The notes under the pieces: generated by a model | What the model saw: only the letters and a program-made list of their open reading frames with translations | What the model was told of the DNA's origin: nothing | Databases searched by the model: none | Shown here: one piece after another, positions 25,714 to 35,564 of the stretch | How the letters are laid out: the number at the start of each line of letters is the position of its first letter | How positions within the stretch are numbered: the first letter of the stretch is position 1 | Position numbers and translations under genes: made by a program | Assembly (NCBI RefSeq): GCF_017115105.1 | Contig: NZ_JABXKH010000037.1 | Coordinates: 1-54,257, forward strand | Length of the DNA: 54,257 nt | From: Nostoc sp. NMS2 | GTDB lineage: Bacteria > Cyanobacteriota > Cyanobacteriia > Cyanobacteriales > Nostocaceae | Reading direction: 5' to 3'

Positions 25714-27720
25714 TTACTCAGGTAAATTGATCGCTGGATTCCGGCTAAAGAATCCTCTAGGGACTAGCTTAAAGCCAACTCGGTGAACAGGCATCACAGG
25801 CCAATCTTCCGATCGCGGAATATGAGTTACGCCCATTGTGTACCACAGCACGATATCTTCACCCATCAAGGTTTCATCGTCGGCAATATATTTTGGTAAA
25901 CCCTGTCCTGGTTGAGTCTGGTTGGGATAATCGCCGCCAGCATAGAGTTCAGCAGGTTTATATTTTGTTACCCAGACGTGATGAGTTGCAAATTCTGCTC
26001 GTTGACGGATTTTCGAGCCTTCCACTGGGAAAAACATAGAATTTCCTTCAGGCATCAGCATATATCCAGGTGCAGCCCCTAGCGGATTTTTCTTATCGGC
26101 ACTAACAATCATCCATTCCCGACTGCTTTTCATATCCAAATCGCGTACAGCAGCCGTTTCTGTTGTGAGTGGGGTTTCTGCAACTGCGATCGCATTTCCT
26201 AATGGATTTTTCTCATCTATCGGCAAAGCTTTCACGTTCATTTCCATGACAGAATTAGCTTGACCATCGACATCAAAATCCAGGCGGTAGTTGAAAAAGT
26301 GTTGGTGATTTACTCCAAAGATATTCTTAGCGATTAGCCGACCATAGGAATCATCCTCAGATTGCTTTTGAGCAGCCGTTCCCTGCGCCAGCACGATACC
26401 TGTTAACTCATTTTGGACTTCCAAAGTCCCATCCTGGTGAAAAATCCAATTAATGCCGTAATCATAATTGTCAACGGCCACAGTCATCGACATCACTAAT
26501 TCTCGACTGCGACGAACATCATTACGCTGAGTATTGTAATCATAGTGTTTCCATAGCATTCCGCGATCGCGTTCATAGATACCAACAACTCCCGGTATCT
26601 TATAAGGTTCTCCCTGCTCATTCGCAAATACAGCATCCAGCAACAGACCGTTTTCAGGAATTTCCTTACCTAACTCCATCGTATTTGCTAACAAACCAAG
26701 ATTATATTCCCCAACATCAAATGCATTCCTAAACGACCAAGTGGGATCTGGATCGCCGTAAGGGACTACCATTTCCGATAGGCTAGCGCGGTATAAAACT
26801 GGTCTGACATTTTTTCCGTCATCGTATGTCACTTGGTATAAAACCAATCCACTACGGGGATGCATTAAATACCGAAACTTCCAACCTTGCCAGCTAATCT
26901 CATTGTCTTTGATTTGAAAACTTTTACCATTAGGTTGCAGAATCTTTAATACTTTAGGCGCTGAAAGTAATTTGCCCAAAGATTTTAGATCATAGTTCCA
27001 GTTTTCTTTAGAGAAAGGTACATTTCCCTTGTCAACGAAACTGACGATTTTACCTGTGTTTAAATTGACAGTTGCCACCACTCCTTCAATCGGACTACCG
27101 TAATAGTTCCAGTGTTGTCCCTGGTAGTAAGATAAACTGCGACAAAGACGATTACCTGCTGCTTCTTCCTGTTGACTCAGGATTCCTGGGGCCCATGAAC
27201 TGATTTTGACTCGATCGAAATCGGTAATTCCCCGCCTTAGCATCGCTTTTTGCCATCGAGGATCGGCTTTAACTACCTTAGTTGCCAGTTCATATTCTAA
27301 ATTGACGATCGCAGGCTGAACAGACGGTATTTCTTTCCAGGAATTTAAAGTTTTGCTTGTTAGATCGACAATTCCCTCATAAGTTTTGTTTTGCGTAGGA
27401 CAGAGTCCTTGCCGCAGGCATCGCTCATAGATTACCAAAAAAGCTTTTCGCCCAAAAGCTTTACTGGGTGTAAATTTTAGAATTTCTTCTTTATCTGGTT
27501 CTTGTAAAGCAATAAGTGGAAAAACTGCCGTTTCGCTCAAAGTTTTTTCACTTTTAATCACCGAAACAGCTGTACTAATTTCTGCTTCAGTTAGCGAAGT
27601 GAGAGGATGGGAAATCGAAGGCTGTTGAGCCGTCAATATTTCCATTAGTCCCAGTGAGATAGAAATCATGACAATGATGGGAATAGCTAGCCACAAAAAA
27701 CGCTTTAGCCGCTTAATCAT
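25714..27720 (-). CDS. Copper-containing primary amine oxidase
   Basis: 668 residues. An N-terminal signal or anchor lies at about 9-30. The catalytic domain has the cofactor motif NYDY (VAVDNYDYGINW, about residue 417), whose first Tyr becomes topaquinone; copper ligands HQH in GVNHQHFFNYRLD and a third His in MGVTHIPRSEDWPVMP; and a catalytic-base Asp region RNAFDVGEYNLG. It oxidises primary amines to aldehydes, ammonia and hydrogen peroxide in the periplasm, which could supply nitrogen. The next gene upstream, divergent, is an FAD oxidoreductase. Confidence 0.93.
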   Translation of the reverse strand: MIKRLKRFLWLAIPIIVMISISLGLMEILTAQQPSISHPLTSLTEAEISTAVSVIKSEKTLSETAVFPLIALQEPDKEEILKFTPSKAFGRKAFLVIYERCLRQGLCPTQNKTYEGIVDLTSKTLNSWKEIPSVQPAIVNLEYELATKVVKADPRWQKAMLRRGITDFDRVKISSWAPGILSQQEEAAGNRLCRSLSYYQGQHWNYYGSPIEGVVATVNLNTGKIVSFVDKGNVPFSKENWNYDLKSLGKLLSAPKVLKILQPNGKSFQIKDNEISWQGWKFRYLMHPRSGLVLYQVTYDDGKNVRPVLYRASLSEMVVPYGDPDPTWSFRNAFDVGEYNLGLLANTMELGKEIPENGLLLDAVFANEQGEPYKIPGVVGIYERDRGMLWKHYDYNTQRNDVRRSRELVMSMTVAVDNYDYGINWIFHQDGTLEVQNELTGIVLAQGTAAQKQSEDDSYGRLIAKNIFGVNHQHFFNYRLDFDVDGQANSVMEMNVKALPIDEKNPLGNAIAVAETPLTTETAAVRDLDMKSSREWMIVSADKKNPLGAAPGYMLMPEGNSMFFPVEGSKIRQRAEFATHHVWVTKYKPAELYAGGDYPNQTQPGQGLPKYIADDETLMGEDIVLWYTMGVTHIPRSEDWPVMPVHRVGFKLVPRGFFSRNPAINLPE

Positions 27721-28086
27721 CTTTTACATTTTTACAAAATACTTATAGTTATCTATTTCTGAGCCGAAGATTGAAACCCGATAAATTAAGAGGTTGTTTG
27801 AAAAGTGGTTAGCTGTGATTTTAGGCACTTAATTTATCCCCCCTACCCCCCTACTTCTGCACCAGATTTAGTTAGGGTAGATTACTTCAGATTCGGAAAT
27901 TGATAAAATCCCTAATCCCCTTTTCGAGGGTTTTTACAAAAACCCATTATTTCTTTTTATTATTTAGAGTAACTTTTAATTAAGTATTAAGTAAGTTTTT
28001 ACTAACTTTTCATACAAATATTTATAGAAAGGTAAGAGATTGTATCGTTGACTTAAGCATTACTTTTAAAGTAGTAGGAGAATACC
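27721..28086. other. Intergenic region between divergent oxidase genes
   Basis: About 365 bases. It holds a CCCCCCTACCCCCCT run near 27838, a hairpin CCCTTTTCGAGGG near 27918, and the two divergent promoters. A ribosome site GTAGGAG lies just before 28087. Confidence 0.5.
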
Positions 28087-29469
28087 ATGATAACGCTACT
28101 GAATGAGACGATTGAGGGGCTGAAGACCAATGTGAAGGGTCATGTGGTGCTTCCCGATGATCCGAGTTATGACGAAGTTCGTGAAATATGGAATGCGATG
28201 ATTGATCGCAGACCTGCTGTTATCGTGCAGTGTGCAGAAGCCGATGATATTCCCCATGTAATCAAATTTGCGCGAGAGAACGGGCTGGAAATATCAATCA
28301 GGGGCGCTGGACATAACATCGCGGGGAACGCTGTGTGTGATAACGGCGTGATGATTGATCTTTCAACCATGACGAATGTCCGTATTGATGCTCAGAAGAG
28401 GCGTGCGTATGTCGAACCAGGTGCCACACTTGGTAATTTTGATTCTTCGGCACAGGTACATGGGTTAGCTACTCCAGTAGGAGTGAATTCAACGACTGGT
28501 ATAGCAGGTCTTACCCTGGGTGGCGGTTTCGGTTGGTTGACCCGTAAGTACGGCATGACGATCGACAATCTGATCTCTGCGGAAGTGATTACAGCAGATG
28601 GAAATAAGATCCGCACAAGCGAAAACGAAAACGCTGACCTTTTCTGGGCGATTCGAGGTGGCGGCGGTAATTTTGGGATAGTAACTGAGTTTGAATTCGC
28701 TCTCCATCCTGTGGGCCCTGAAATATTGGCTGGATTAATCGTTTTCCCGTTTAGCCAAGCCAAACAGGTACTGACACAGTATCGGCAATTTGCTGAATCA
28801 GCCCCCGAAGAACTCAATGTATGGGTAGTACTTCGCAAGGCTCCGCCACTGCCTTTTCTTCCTGAAAATGTGCATGGCAAAGAGGTAATCGTGCTGTCTG
28901 TTTTTTATGTAGGCGATATTGTCGAGGGTGAGAAACTGATCAAACCTCTACGCAGTTTTGGCGATGCCTATGGTGAACATATCGGTGTTCAGCCTTATGT
29001 AGAATGGCAGCAAACCTTTGACCCTTTACTTACACGCGGTGCGAGGAACTACTGGAAATCTCATAATTTCACAGAGTTACGTGATGGAGTACTGGATGCG
29101 ATCGCGGAATTCGCAGGCAAGCTACCCTCGCCTCAATGCGAGATATTCATAGCATTGATTGCAGGGGCATCCAACCGCGTCTCGGCTACGGCTACGGCAT
29201 ATTATCATCGGGATGCGAAGTTTGTGCTTAACGTGCATGGACGATGGGATGATGTAGCACACGATGAGATATGCACTGCTTGGGCACGTGAGTTTTTCCA
29301 AGCTTCTGCACCTTATGCATCTGCTGGTGGCTATGTGAACTTTATGACCGAAGAGGAGGGCGATCGTGTCGCGGCGGCTTACGGCTCTAACTACGATCGC
29401 TTGGTACAGATCAAGAAGCGGTATGATCCTGAGAACATTTTCCATCTCAACCAGAACATCAAACCCTAA
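28087..29469 (+). CDS. FAD-dependent oxidoreductase, berberine-bridge (BBE) type
   Basis: 460 residues, ATG start with GTAGGAG upstream. The FAD domain shows SIRGAGHNIAGNAVCDNGVM, where the His is the usual covalent FAD site, then GLTLGGGFGWLTRKYGMTID and FWAIRGGGGNFGIVTEF. The C-terminal BBE motif is YDRLVQIKKRYDPENIFHLN. A Cys for bicovalent attachment is not evident. Relatives oxidise sugars or secondary metabolites; the substrate is unknown. Its codon choice looks richer in G and C than its neighbours, which may mean transfer from another bacterium. No signal peptide. Confidence 0.9.
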   Translation: MITLLNETIEGLKTNVKGHVVLPDDPSYDEVREIWNAMIDRRPAVIVQCAEADDIPHVIKFARENGLEISIRGAGHNIAGNAVCDNGVMIDLSTMTNVRIDAQKRRAYVEPGATLGNFDSSAQVHGLATPVGVNSTTGIAGLTLGGGFGWLTRKYGMTIDNLISAEVITADGNKIRTSENENADLFWAIRGGGGNFGIVTEFEFALHPVGPEILAGLIVFPFSQAKQVLTQYRQFAESAPEELNVWVVLRKAPPLPFLPENVHGKEVIVLSVFYVGDIVEGEKLIKPLRSFGDAYGEHIGVQPYVEWQQTFDPLLTRGARNYWKSHNFTELRDGVLDAIAEFAGKLPSPQCEIFIALIAGASNRVSATATAYYHRDAKFVLNVHGRWDDVAHDEICTAWAREFFQASAPYASAGGYVNFMTEEEGDRVAAAYGSNYDRLVQIKKRYDPENIFHLNQNIKP

Positions 29470-29484
29470 GCTGGCTCTCAGCAA

Positions 29485-30009
29485 TTACGCAGAAACCAAA
29501 CGCCGTAATGATTCCGCACGACGTTTCGCTATAGAGTTATTTGGATCGAGCTTTAGTGCTTCTTCGTAACTTTGTAACGCCTGAGTAGTTAACTTTTTTT
29601 TCTCGTAAGCGTGGCCGAGATTATTCAACCCTGTTACGTAGTCTGGTTTAGATTTTAGGGCTTCTTTGTACTGACGAATTGCCAGGTCATATTGCTCTTG
29701 GGTAAAATAAATATAACCCAGACCGTTGTAAATCGGGGCAATATTTTCTTCTTCCTCTTCTTCGGCAGCTTTCAGAGCTTTTTGAAACAGTGCGATCGCT
29801 TGGGAATATAGTTTCTTTTCTGAATAAATACTGGCTAACTCATAATATTCTTGAGTCGTACCCTTTTCTTTCTCTAACTTCTTTCGCAATTTTGCAAAGG
29901 AGCCTTCAATCTTGCGAGTTTTGAAAATCTGGCGAAAAACACTCACGGCTGCAATTATGAGTATAACCACCAAAATTGAGAGATAAACAACGGCTAGACT
30001 GTTATCCAT
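29485..30009 (-). CDS. ycf37: Ycf37-like TPR protein (photosystem I assembly)
   Basis: 174 residues: one N-terminal membrane segment (about 8-28), a basic linker (SFAKLRKKLEKEKGTTQEYY), then three TPR units (about 50-165), including NGLGYIYFTQEQYDLAIRQY and NLGHAYEKKKLTTQALQSYE. The layout and linker match Ycf37, which aids photosystem I assembly or stability in cyanobacteria and some algae. The helix between repeats contains an unusual Glu run (AAEEEEEEN). It converges with the FAD oxidoreductase gene (15-bp gap). Confidence 0.78.
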   Translation of the reverse strand: MDNSLAVVYLSILVVILIIAAVSVFRQIFKTRKIEGSFAKLRKKLEKEKGTTQEYYELASIYSEKKLYSQAIALFQKALKAAEEEEEENIAPIYNGLGYIYFTQEQYDLAIRQYKEALKSKPDYVTGLNNLGHAYEKKKLTTQALQSYEEALKLDPNNSIAKRRAESLRRLVSA

Positions 30010-30059
30010 TGCTGCAAATATTATAAAGTTGCTTCTGTAATCTATTATCAGGCTATTGG

Positions 30060-30173
30060 GGATGAGGGAGATGTGGTTCGACTTCGCTCACCAACCGGGA
30101 GATGAGGGAGACAATTCTTCACTCCTGTAAAGACGCAATTAATTGTACAGACGCGATTCATCGCGTCTCTTAC
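30060..30173. repeat. Repeat pair in a short intergenic gap
   Basis: An inverted copy of GGTTGGTGAGCGAAGTCGAA (30075-30096) is followed by a GTAAAGACGCAATTAATT copy and a degenerate GTAGAGACGCGATT palindrome (about 30145-30173). The palindrome overlaps the stop codon of the solute-binding protein gene. Confidence 0.7.
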
Positions 30174-30985
30174 GGTAAACCCCAATATTGAGAGCGTTGC
30201 TGGAGCCAACCTTGCTCTAAGTAACGAGCGATCGCTTGATTCACATTTCGTCTTAATTCATCGGACTGCAATCCCTTGGGCATTACTACAGACAATGGTT
30301 CTGTTGATAGTTTAGTTGGCAGTAGCCGATATTCAGGATATTGTTGTACCCAACCGCTCAGAACGGTTGCATCTGCGGCAAAGGCTACGGCGGTATTACT
30401 TTCTATTTGCTCTCGCGCTTCGTGATATGAATTTACTCCTACCAACTCGGCGTTTGGCAAATAGAACCGCACTTTAGCAATAGTGCTGGAATTATTGAGT
30501 ACGGCAATTTTTTGTTTTGCCAAATCACTTAACTTCTTCACAGACTCATCTTTTGTAACTAATACAGTGCCATCCAAATAGTAGGGAACACTGAAACTAA
30601 CTATCCGGCTGCGTGACTCGGTTGCTGTCACCCTAGCGATCGCAAAATCAACTTTCTTGTCTAAGACTACAGACAGGCGATCGCGATTCGCTACAGGTTG
30701 CAATTTGACAGCATCTGCTTTCCCTACCAAGTCAAGTGCTAATCGCTGTGCCAAGTCAATTTCTAAGCCTTGCAAATTACCATTGGTATCTCTAAATCCC
30801 AGGGGACGCAAGTTATCTTTGACAGCAACAGTTAGATAGCCGCGCTGCTGAATTTCTGGCATTTCGGCGGCAGATGCAGTGAATCCTGTCCCCACTATGG
30901 AAAAACAAGATATCCAAAAAATAATGGCGGATAATACCAGATGTAACCGAGTAATTACTTGCCATCTGTTACATCTGTTATGCAT
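30170..30985 (-). CDS. Solute-binding protein, family 3 (amino-acid type)
   Basis: 271 residues with a signal peptide (hydrophobic 15-35, cleavage after TASAAE). The periplasmic domain has the family-3 opening IQQRGYLTVAVKDNLRPLGF followed by DTNGNLQGLEIDLAQRLALD and the hinge motif DFAIARVTATESRSRIVSFS. It would capture a polar amino acid or similar solute. No permease or ATPase gene adjoins, so it is an orphan. The TAA stop lies at the edge of a palindromic repeat. It starts 12 bp after rplT on the same strand. Confidence 0.88.
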   Translation of the reverse strand: MHNRCNRWQVITRLHLVLSAIIFWISCFSIVGTGFTASAAEMPEIQQRGYLTVAVKDNLRPLGFRDTNGNLQGLEIDLAQRLALDLVGKADAVKLQPVANRDRLSVVLDKKVDFAIARVTATESRSRIVSFSVPYYLDGTVLVTKDESVKKLSDLAKQKIAVLNNSSTIAKVRFYLPNAELVGVNSYHEAREQIESNTAVAFAADATVLSGWVQQYPEYRLLPTKLSTEPLSVVMPKGLQSDELRRNVNQAIARYLEQGWLQQRSQYWGLP

Positions 30986-30997
30986 CCGTGTCCACCT

Positions 30998-31354
30998 TTA
31001 TCCTTTAGCTTGATTTGCTAGTTCCGCAACTTTGCCGAAGCTAGCTGGATCGAGGACTGCCAATTGTGCCAACATCTTGCGATTTAGTTGGATATCAGCT
31101 TTTTTCAAGTTACCGATCAACTGGCTATAGCTCAAGCCGTGTTGTCTTGAAGCAGCATTGATGCGGGTGATCCAGAGGCGACGAAAATCGCGCTTTTTCT
31201 TTTTGCGATCGCGGTAGGCACTCCGTAGCGCCTTCATTACTTGTTGGTTGGCAGTTCTAAACAGAGTTGAGTGAGAACCGCGAAAACCTTTAGCTAGTTT
31301 GAGAATTTTATTGCGGCGCTTCCGAGCTACATTACCGCGTTTTACCCGTGTCAT
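30998..31354 (-). CDS. rplT: 50S ribosomal protein L20
   Basis: 118 residues, full length: [20 protein letters not shown] at the N-terminus, a basic helical extension, and the globular end with LGLS-like [20 protein letters not shown]. It binds 23S rRNA early in large-subunit assembly. It follows rpmI by 19 bp. infC, the third member in many bacteria, is not here. L20 commonly regulates this operon by binding the leader mRNA, but no leader fold was examined. Confidence 0.97.
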   Translation of the reverse strand: MTRVKRGNVARKRRNKILKLAKGFRGSHSTLFRTANQQVMKALRSAYRDRKKKKRDFRRLWITRINAASRQHGLSYSQLIGNLKKADIQLNRKMLAQLAVLDPASFGKVAELANQAKG

Positions 31355-31373
31355 AACTTATTTCCTGAAGGAC

Positions 31374-31571
31374 TTACAAATATGGGAGCATCAAGCGCAC
31401 GTTGAGTTCATCGCGTTCATGTACAAGTGTGGTCTTGGACATGCTACGTTTTTTGTCGGAAGATTTGTGTTCTAAAAGGTGGCTTTTGCCAGCTTTCCGA
31501 CGGACGATTTTTCCGGTGCCGGTGGCACGGAATCGCTTCGCTGCGGCTTTACGAGTCTTGAGTTTAGGCAT
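31374..31571 (-). CDS. rpmI: 50S ribosomal protein L35
   Basis: 65 residues, very basic: [38 protein letters not shown], then [13 protein letters not shown]. It is the standard partner of rplT and first gene of this operon. Confidence 0.97.
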   Translation of the reverse strand: MPKLKTRKAAAKRFRATGTGKIVRRKAGKSHLLEHKSSDKKRSMSKTTLVHERDELNVRLMLPYL

Positions 31572-31799
31572 GGTATAGCTTTAATTCGACACGATCCATT
31601 ATTATACTAATAAAATTGCTCTAATGGCAATTAAATAAAGGATTTAACGCTCTTTTATGACTCTCGTCGGATAAAAATCATCCACTCTTATTTTTAAGGA
31701 CTTTGATGAATTTAGGTGTAGGTTGGGTTGAGGAACGAAACCAAGAAAGACAATTACGCGCGAGTGTTTCACCAATAATTACGAATTACGAATTACGAA
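31572..31799. repeat. Intergenic repeats before rpmI
   Basis: The gap holds GTAGGTTGGGTTGAGGAACG (from about 31718), half of the core found in the MITE at 35337, and a heptamer array ATTACGAATTACGAATTACG (about 31779-31800) that runs into the stop codon of the RNB exonuclease gene. The rpmI promoter lies near 31572-31650. Confidence 0.65.
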
Positions 31800-33860
31800 T
31801 TAATTCGCTGCTGTTTGGGCTTCTTGATAAACTATTTCTTGAAACTGAATCATATCTTTTTGCGGATCGGCGTGGCTAACTTTCACCACTATCTGTTCGC
31901 CCAAGTTAACAGAACGTTTGAAAACCATTGGTAACTGCAAGCCCAAATCTTCTATCAAAATTAGGGCTAAGTTACTGTCTTCCCGCAACCACATCAACAC
32001 CGTTACATCCCAAGTTTCCTCGGGATGACGGCGTAAATACTCTAGAGCGTAATATCTATTAGTTTGCCGTTCTACCATCGTCACCTCTTGGGTGATGCTG
32101 GTGACAGTCATCATTACTTCTTTAAGTTGATCTGCGGAAAATGGTAGAACTTCACCGCGCAAATGGGCTTTCAGTTGAAAGTGGGTAAGCAAATCACTGT
32201 AGCGGCGGATGGGAGAGGTTGCTTGAGTGTAGGTATCCAAACCTAAACCAGCATGGCGCAGAGGCGTAATGCTCATTTCACTCTTGGGCATACAACGACG
32301 CATGGCGCAAGCGCGAACGAATCCGGCGGGAAGTAGCAGTAATTCTTCTTCTGGGGGCAATTCTGGTTGGGGTTGACCGCGAAAGGGCAAAGGTATGTTA
32401 TGAGCTTTACCATAACGAGCCGCAACTTCACCGGCAACAATCATCATTTCTGCGACTACTTGCCGTGATGGGGAATCGTCCAAAATATCAATGTTGATCT
32501 CGTCACCTTTGACTTTGATCGTTGCTTCGGGCATTGTGATGCTAATTGCCCCTTGAGCATAACGCCAAGTTCTGCGCTTTTGTGCCCAAGTTGCGATCGC
32601 AGCAATTTCTGGTTCTGCCTGTACCCGTAATTGCAGCATTTCATCTACATCTTCGTAGGTGAGGCGATAAGTCGGCTTAATCGAACTGGTATGAATGCTG
32701 TAATCTTCTACTCCCCCACTTGTACCTAAAACAATTCCGAAACTGAGGGCGCAACAAACCCGTCCCTGGATCAGACTCATTGGCCCAGTTGCCAATACCT
32801 CTGGGAACATGGGAATCATCCCCGTAGGTAAATAGACTGTGCTGCCCCGCTTTCTGGCTTCCAAATCTAATTCATCTTCCGGCACTAACCATCTAGTAGG
32901 ATCGGCGATATGCACCCACAGGCGCTCCCGGCCATCGGGTAGGACTTCCCAACTTAAACCATCATCAATTTCTGTGGTAGTTTCATCATCAATGGTGTAG
33001 ACCTTCAGGTGAGTCAGATCAAGGCGGTTTGTATCTGAGTCAATCGGCGGGAAATCCAAACGCTGTTGCGCCACTTCTAATACCTTATGAGGAAATTGAA
33101 TCGGAATTGAAGAACGACGCAGGAACAAGTTTTCATAAGGACTCCAGCAACCCAAATCTACTAATAGTTGAAAGGCCCCTTGGGGCGTTGTGGGCCGTCC
33201 CAGCATGGTCATAGTTTCTAATACTGGAGCGCTGGGCGGATAAGCGCGAGCTAAGGAGTCATAATTCACTCCCGTCCGCACTGTGTCAGCAATCAACGCT
33301 GCGTATTTTTCTAGTCCTTCTAGACGCTGGCGATCGTGGCGCTGCCATTCTACTGCTTCACCATTGAGCGCCTGCTCTACACGAGTTAAAAATTCTTGCT
33401 GTCCTTTAGCTTTTAATGCCTCTACTTCCATCTGGTGCTTGCGTTCTGCCACTTGAGCAGCAGTTCGCGGCTCATAAGCGTCTCCTTTTTGCTTGAAATA
33501 AAGTTTGTCGTCTGATAACAAGCAATAGGCGGCGTAACAATGAGGCGCGGCTGATTCCGAAAATAACAGATTCGCCATCAGGTCTGGGGTGATTGTTTCC
33601 CCATCTTCAACCAGTATTTCCCAAGCTACCTCTAAGCTAGATGGGTCTAAATAAGGGTTGACTTGCTCTAAAAAGCTGGCAATCTCAGAGGGTTTGTAGG
33701 TCTGTCCGGTAACTGTATAAGTTATTTGTCTAGGCGCGAGGCTGTGGGATTGACCACGGTCGTCTACCACAAACCAGCGGGTTTTACCGTCTGGACGTTC
33801 TACGATCCCCAGACGGCGATCGCCTTGAACCCTAAATTCAACTAGCGTCCCCTTCTCCAC
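31800..33860 (-). CDS. RNB-domain 3'-5' exoribonuclease (RNase II/R family)
   Basis: 686 residues. The N-terminus (about 1-60) is a small beta-barrel (GTLVEFRVQGDRRLGIVERP). A helical region specific to cyanobacterial and chloroplast forms follows (60-270), then the RNB catalytic domain (about 280-590) with YTIDDETTTEIDDGLSWE, HIADPTRWLV, and YTQATSPIRRYSDLLTHFQL. The C-terminal S1-like barrel is short. It degrades mRNA and may mature rRNA. It lies downstream of rpmG and rpsR in the same direction. The TAA stop sits in the TTCGTAA heptamer array. Confidence 0.9.
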   Translation of the reverse strand: MEKGTLVEFRVQGDRRLGIVERPDGKTRWFVVDDRGQSHSLAPRQITYTVTGQTYKPSEIASFLEQVNPYLDPSSLEVAWEILVEDGETITPDLMANLLFSESAAPHCYAAYCLLSDDKLYFKQKGDAYEPRTAAQVAERKHQMEVEALKAKGQQEFLTRVEQALNGEAVEWQRHDRQRLEGLEKYAALIADTVRTGVNYDSLARAYPPSAPVLETMTMLGRPTTPQGAFQLLVDLGCWSPYENLFLRRSSIPIQFPHKVLEVAQQRLDFPPIDSDTNRLDLTHLKVYTIDDETTTEIDDGLSWEVLPDGRERLWVHIADPTRWLVPEDELDLEARKRGSTVYLPTGMIPMFPEVLATGPMSLIQGRVCCALSFGIVLGTSGGVEDYSIHTSSIKPTYRLTYEDVDEMLQLRVQAEPEIAAIATWAQKRRTWRYAQGAISITMPEATIKVKGDEINIDILDDSPSRQVVAEMMIVAGEVAARYGKAHNIPLPFRGQPQPELPPEEELLLLPAGFVRACAMRRCMPKSEMSITPLRHAGLGLDTYTQATSPIRRYSDLLTHFQLKAHLRGEVLPFSADQLKEVMMTVTSITQEVTMVERQTNRYYALEYLRRHPEETWDVTVLMWLREDSNLALILIEDLGLQLPMVFKRSVNLGEQIVVKVSHADPQKDMIQFQEIVYQEAQTAAN

Positions 33861-34073
33861 AACTCTCGCACTCTAATAATTTTAGATTTTGGTCGCACCT
33901 TTGGTGCGCTAGAAGCGCAACTGGGATTTTGGATTTTATAACTGGTGTTTTTTAAATCCTAAATCCAACAATTTTTCATGTAGCAATCTATCTTACACTC
34001 TCTGATTCAGATTTGAGATTTTGGACTTTCTCTTTAATAATCCAAAATCTCAAATCCCAAATCCAAAATTGTT

Positions 34074-34289
34074 TTAGCCTTCCGCATTGATAAATGGCAA
34101 CAAGGCCACAATCCGCGATCGTTTAATTGCTAATGTCAACTCTCGCTGTTGCTGAGACGTCAGCCCAGTAATCCGACGTGGCAGTATTTTACCCCGCTCG
34201 GTGACAAACTTACGCAATAAATCAACATCTTTATAATCGATTGGTTCTCCTGGCTTGATCGGAGAAAGACGACGACGGAAATAACTCAT
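34074..34289 (-). CDS. rpsR: 30S ribosomal protein S18
   Basis: 71 residues: [20 protein letters not shown] then [20 protein letters not shown] and [12 protein letters not shown], all S18 signatures. Two bases separate it from the stop of rpmG upstream, so the two are co-translated. Confidence 0.97.
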   Translation of the reverse strand: MSYFRRRLSPIKPGEPIDYKDVDLLRKFVTERGKILPRRITGLTSQQQRELTLAIKRSRIVALLPFINAEG

Positions 34290-34291
34290 CT

Positions 34292-34486
34292 CTACTTAAT
34301 TTCCTTGTGAAGGGTATGTTTGTTGCAGTGGGTGCAGAACTTTTTCAGTTCTAGCCTGTTAGTGGTGTTGCGGCGATTCTTGGTACTGGTATAACGTGAA
34401 ACACCAGCAGAACGCTTATCTGAATTTGTCCGACACTCAGTACACTCTAGTGTGATAATAATGCGGGCACCTTTACTCTTAGCCAT
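34292..34486 (-). CDS. rpmG: 50S ribosomal protein L33
   Basis: 64 residues from the ATG at 34486 ([20 protein letters not shown]); an upstream in-frame start would add 13 non-family residues. The zinc-ribbon Cys pairs are present (CTEC and CTHC). First gene of the rpmG-rpsR pair. Confidence 0.96.
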   Translation of the reverse strand: MAKSKGARIIITLECTECRTNSDKRSAGVSRYTSTKNRRNTTNRLELKKFCTHCNKHTLHKEIK

Positions 34487-34529
34487 AATCTTACAAACAG
34501 TGAAGCCTGAAGAGAATAAACACAAATGA

Positions 34530-35087
34530 CTATCTTCTCACATTCCGCCGCATATTTTCAACTAATCTTTTAATTTTTATATCGAGCGAGTAGCCACGAC
34601 GAGACGAGACGATGAAAGTTCCACAATAGCGATCGTGTAAAGCCTGCCGCATCTGGGTATCAGAGAGGGCAGTCCCACAATCAATTGCTAGGGGAAGTAC
34701 TAGCAGTATAGCAGTGGGATTGGCTCGAATATTGCTCAGGGCAATTGACACCAAAAGCGCACCCAAGCCGACGATCGCCTCTCGCTTCACCAGCGAGAGC
34801 AAATCTGGAATTCTGCCTACTACTTCCCCATCTTCGACTTCTAACACCTTTAAATCGAACGCCCAACGCCCTAAACTTTGTCCTTGGTTGTTGTATACCA
34901 CCAGCACCCGCAAAACTAGCCAAAATATCACAAAAACTAGGATTTGCACAAGTTGAATCCCGATATCACCGCCTCCCAGTAGGGAACTGACTAACCAGAC
35001 ACCAAGGAAATCAAGCCCTAATGCCATACCTCGCCGCCCAATTTCAGCCTTGGGATAGTGTTTTTGGGGAAGTCGTTCGATAGTCAT
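34530..35087 (-). CDS. RDD-family membrane protein
   Basis: 185 residues. The family triad is visible: Arg in [15 protein letters not shown], Asp in the same helix, and a second Asp in the late [11 protein letters not shown] segment. Membrane segments lie at about 22-40, 46-64 and 105-135, followed by a basic tail. The role is unclear; some RDD proteins aid ion exchange. It is upstream of rpmG by 44 bp on the same strand and may be in that transcript. Confidence 0.85.
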   Translation of the reverse strand: MTIERLPQKHYPKAEIGRRGMALGLDFLGVWLVSSLLGGGDIGIQLVQILVFVIFWLVLRVLVVYNNQGQSLGRWAFDLKVLEVEDGEVVGRIPDLLSLVKREAIVGLGALLVSIALSNIRANPTAILLVLPLAIDCGTALSDTQMRQALHDRYCGTFIVSSRRGYSLDIKIKRLVENMRRNVRR

Positions 35088-35564
35088 ACAAAATTAAGTA
35101 TTTTTATTTAGGGGTTGGGGAATAACGATCGCTCCTGTTTTTTATATTAAGGTGATGACTTGGGTTTGGCGTTTAAACTGTTGCACATAAAAGCTCCATA
35201 ATTAGGGCGCTCACGTTGCCCAACCCACAAGAGTGTATTTTTGGGAAATATCATATTGTATTGTTGTAAGGGACTTCCAAATAAAAAAATATTCAATTAC
35301 TTATTGTGGGGTGGGCAACATGAGCGCCATATAAACCAATACGGTTCAGTTAAGAAAAATAGTAGGTTGGGTTGAGCAATAGCGAAACCCAACAAATGGT
35401 TAATAATGTTGGGTTTCGTTCCTCAACCCAACCTACACAACTTTTAGTTTTTACCCTTAACTGAACCGTATTGCCATATAAACTGGGCGCTCACGTTGCC
35501 TACCCCACAATATTGGATAATTTATTTCTTGGAATTCCCTAAAAACTATTTGGAAGTTGTATCT
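35088..35564. repeat. Nested repeats: IR element, MITE and a degenerate inverted copy
   Basis: A 123-bp element (35206-35328) has 25-bp inverted arms beginning GGCGCTCACGTTGCCCAACC (23/25 match). A third arm (35486-35510) begins an inverted, degenerate copy of its right half that runs to about 35541. The CAATACGG MITE (35337-35473) inserted between them. The GGGACTTCCAAATAAAAAAA motif near 35270 recurs at 51658. No gene is present. Confidence 0.7.
35337..35473. mobile_element. MITE of the CAATACGG family, copy 3
   Basis: 137 bp, ends CAATACGGTTCAGTTAAG and its near-complement, with an exact 10-bp duplication CCATATAAAC at 35327-35336 and 35474-35483. The core is an imperfect palindrome of GTAGGTTGGGTTGAG type, whose half also occurs at 31718. 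Confidence 0.85.

Noticed and set aside
35496..35564. Upstream start for the PEP-CTERM-like protein
   Set aside because: This stretch is a degenerate repeat copy, and the signal peptide fits the ATG at 35565.
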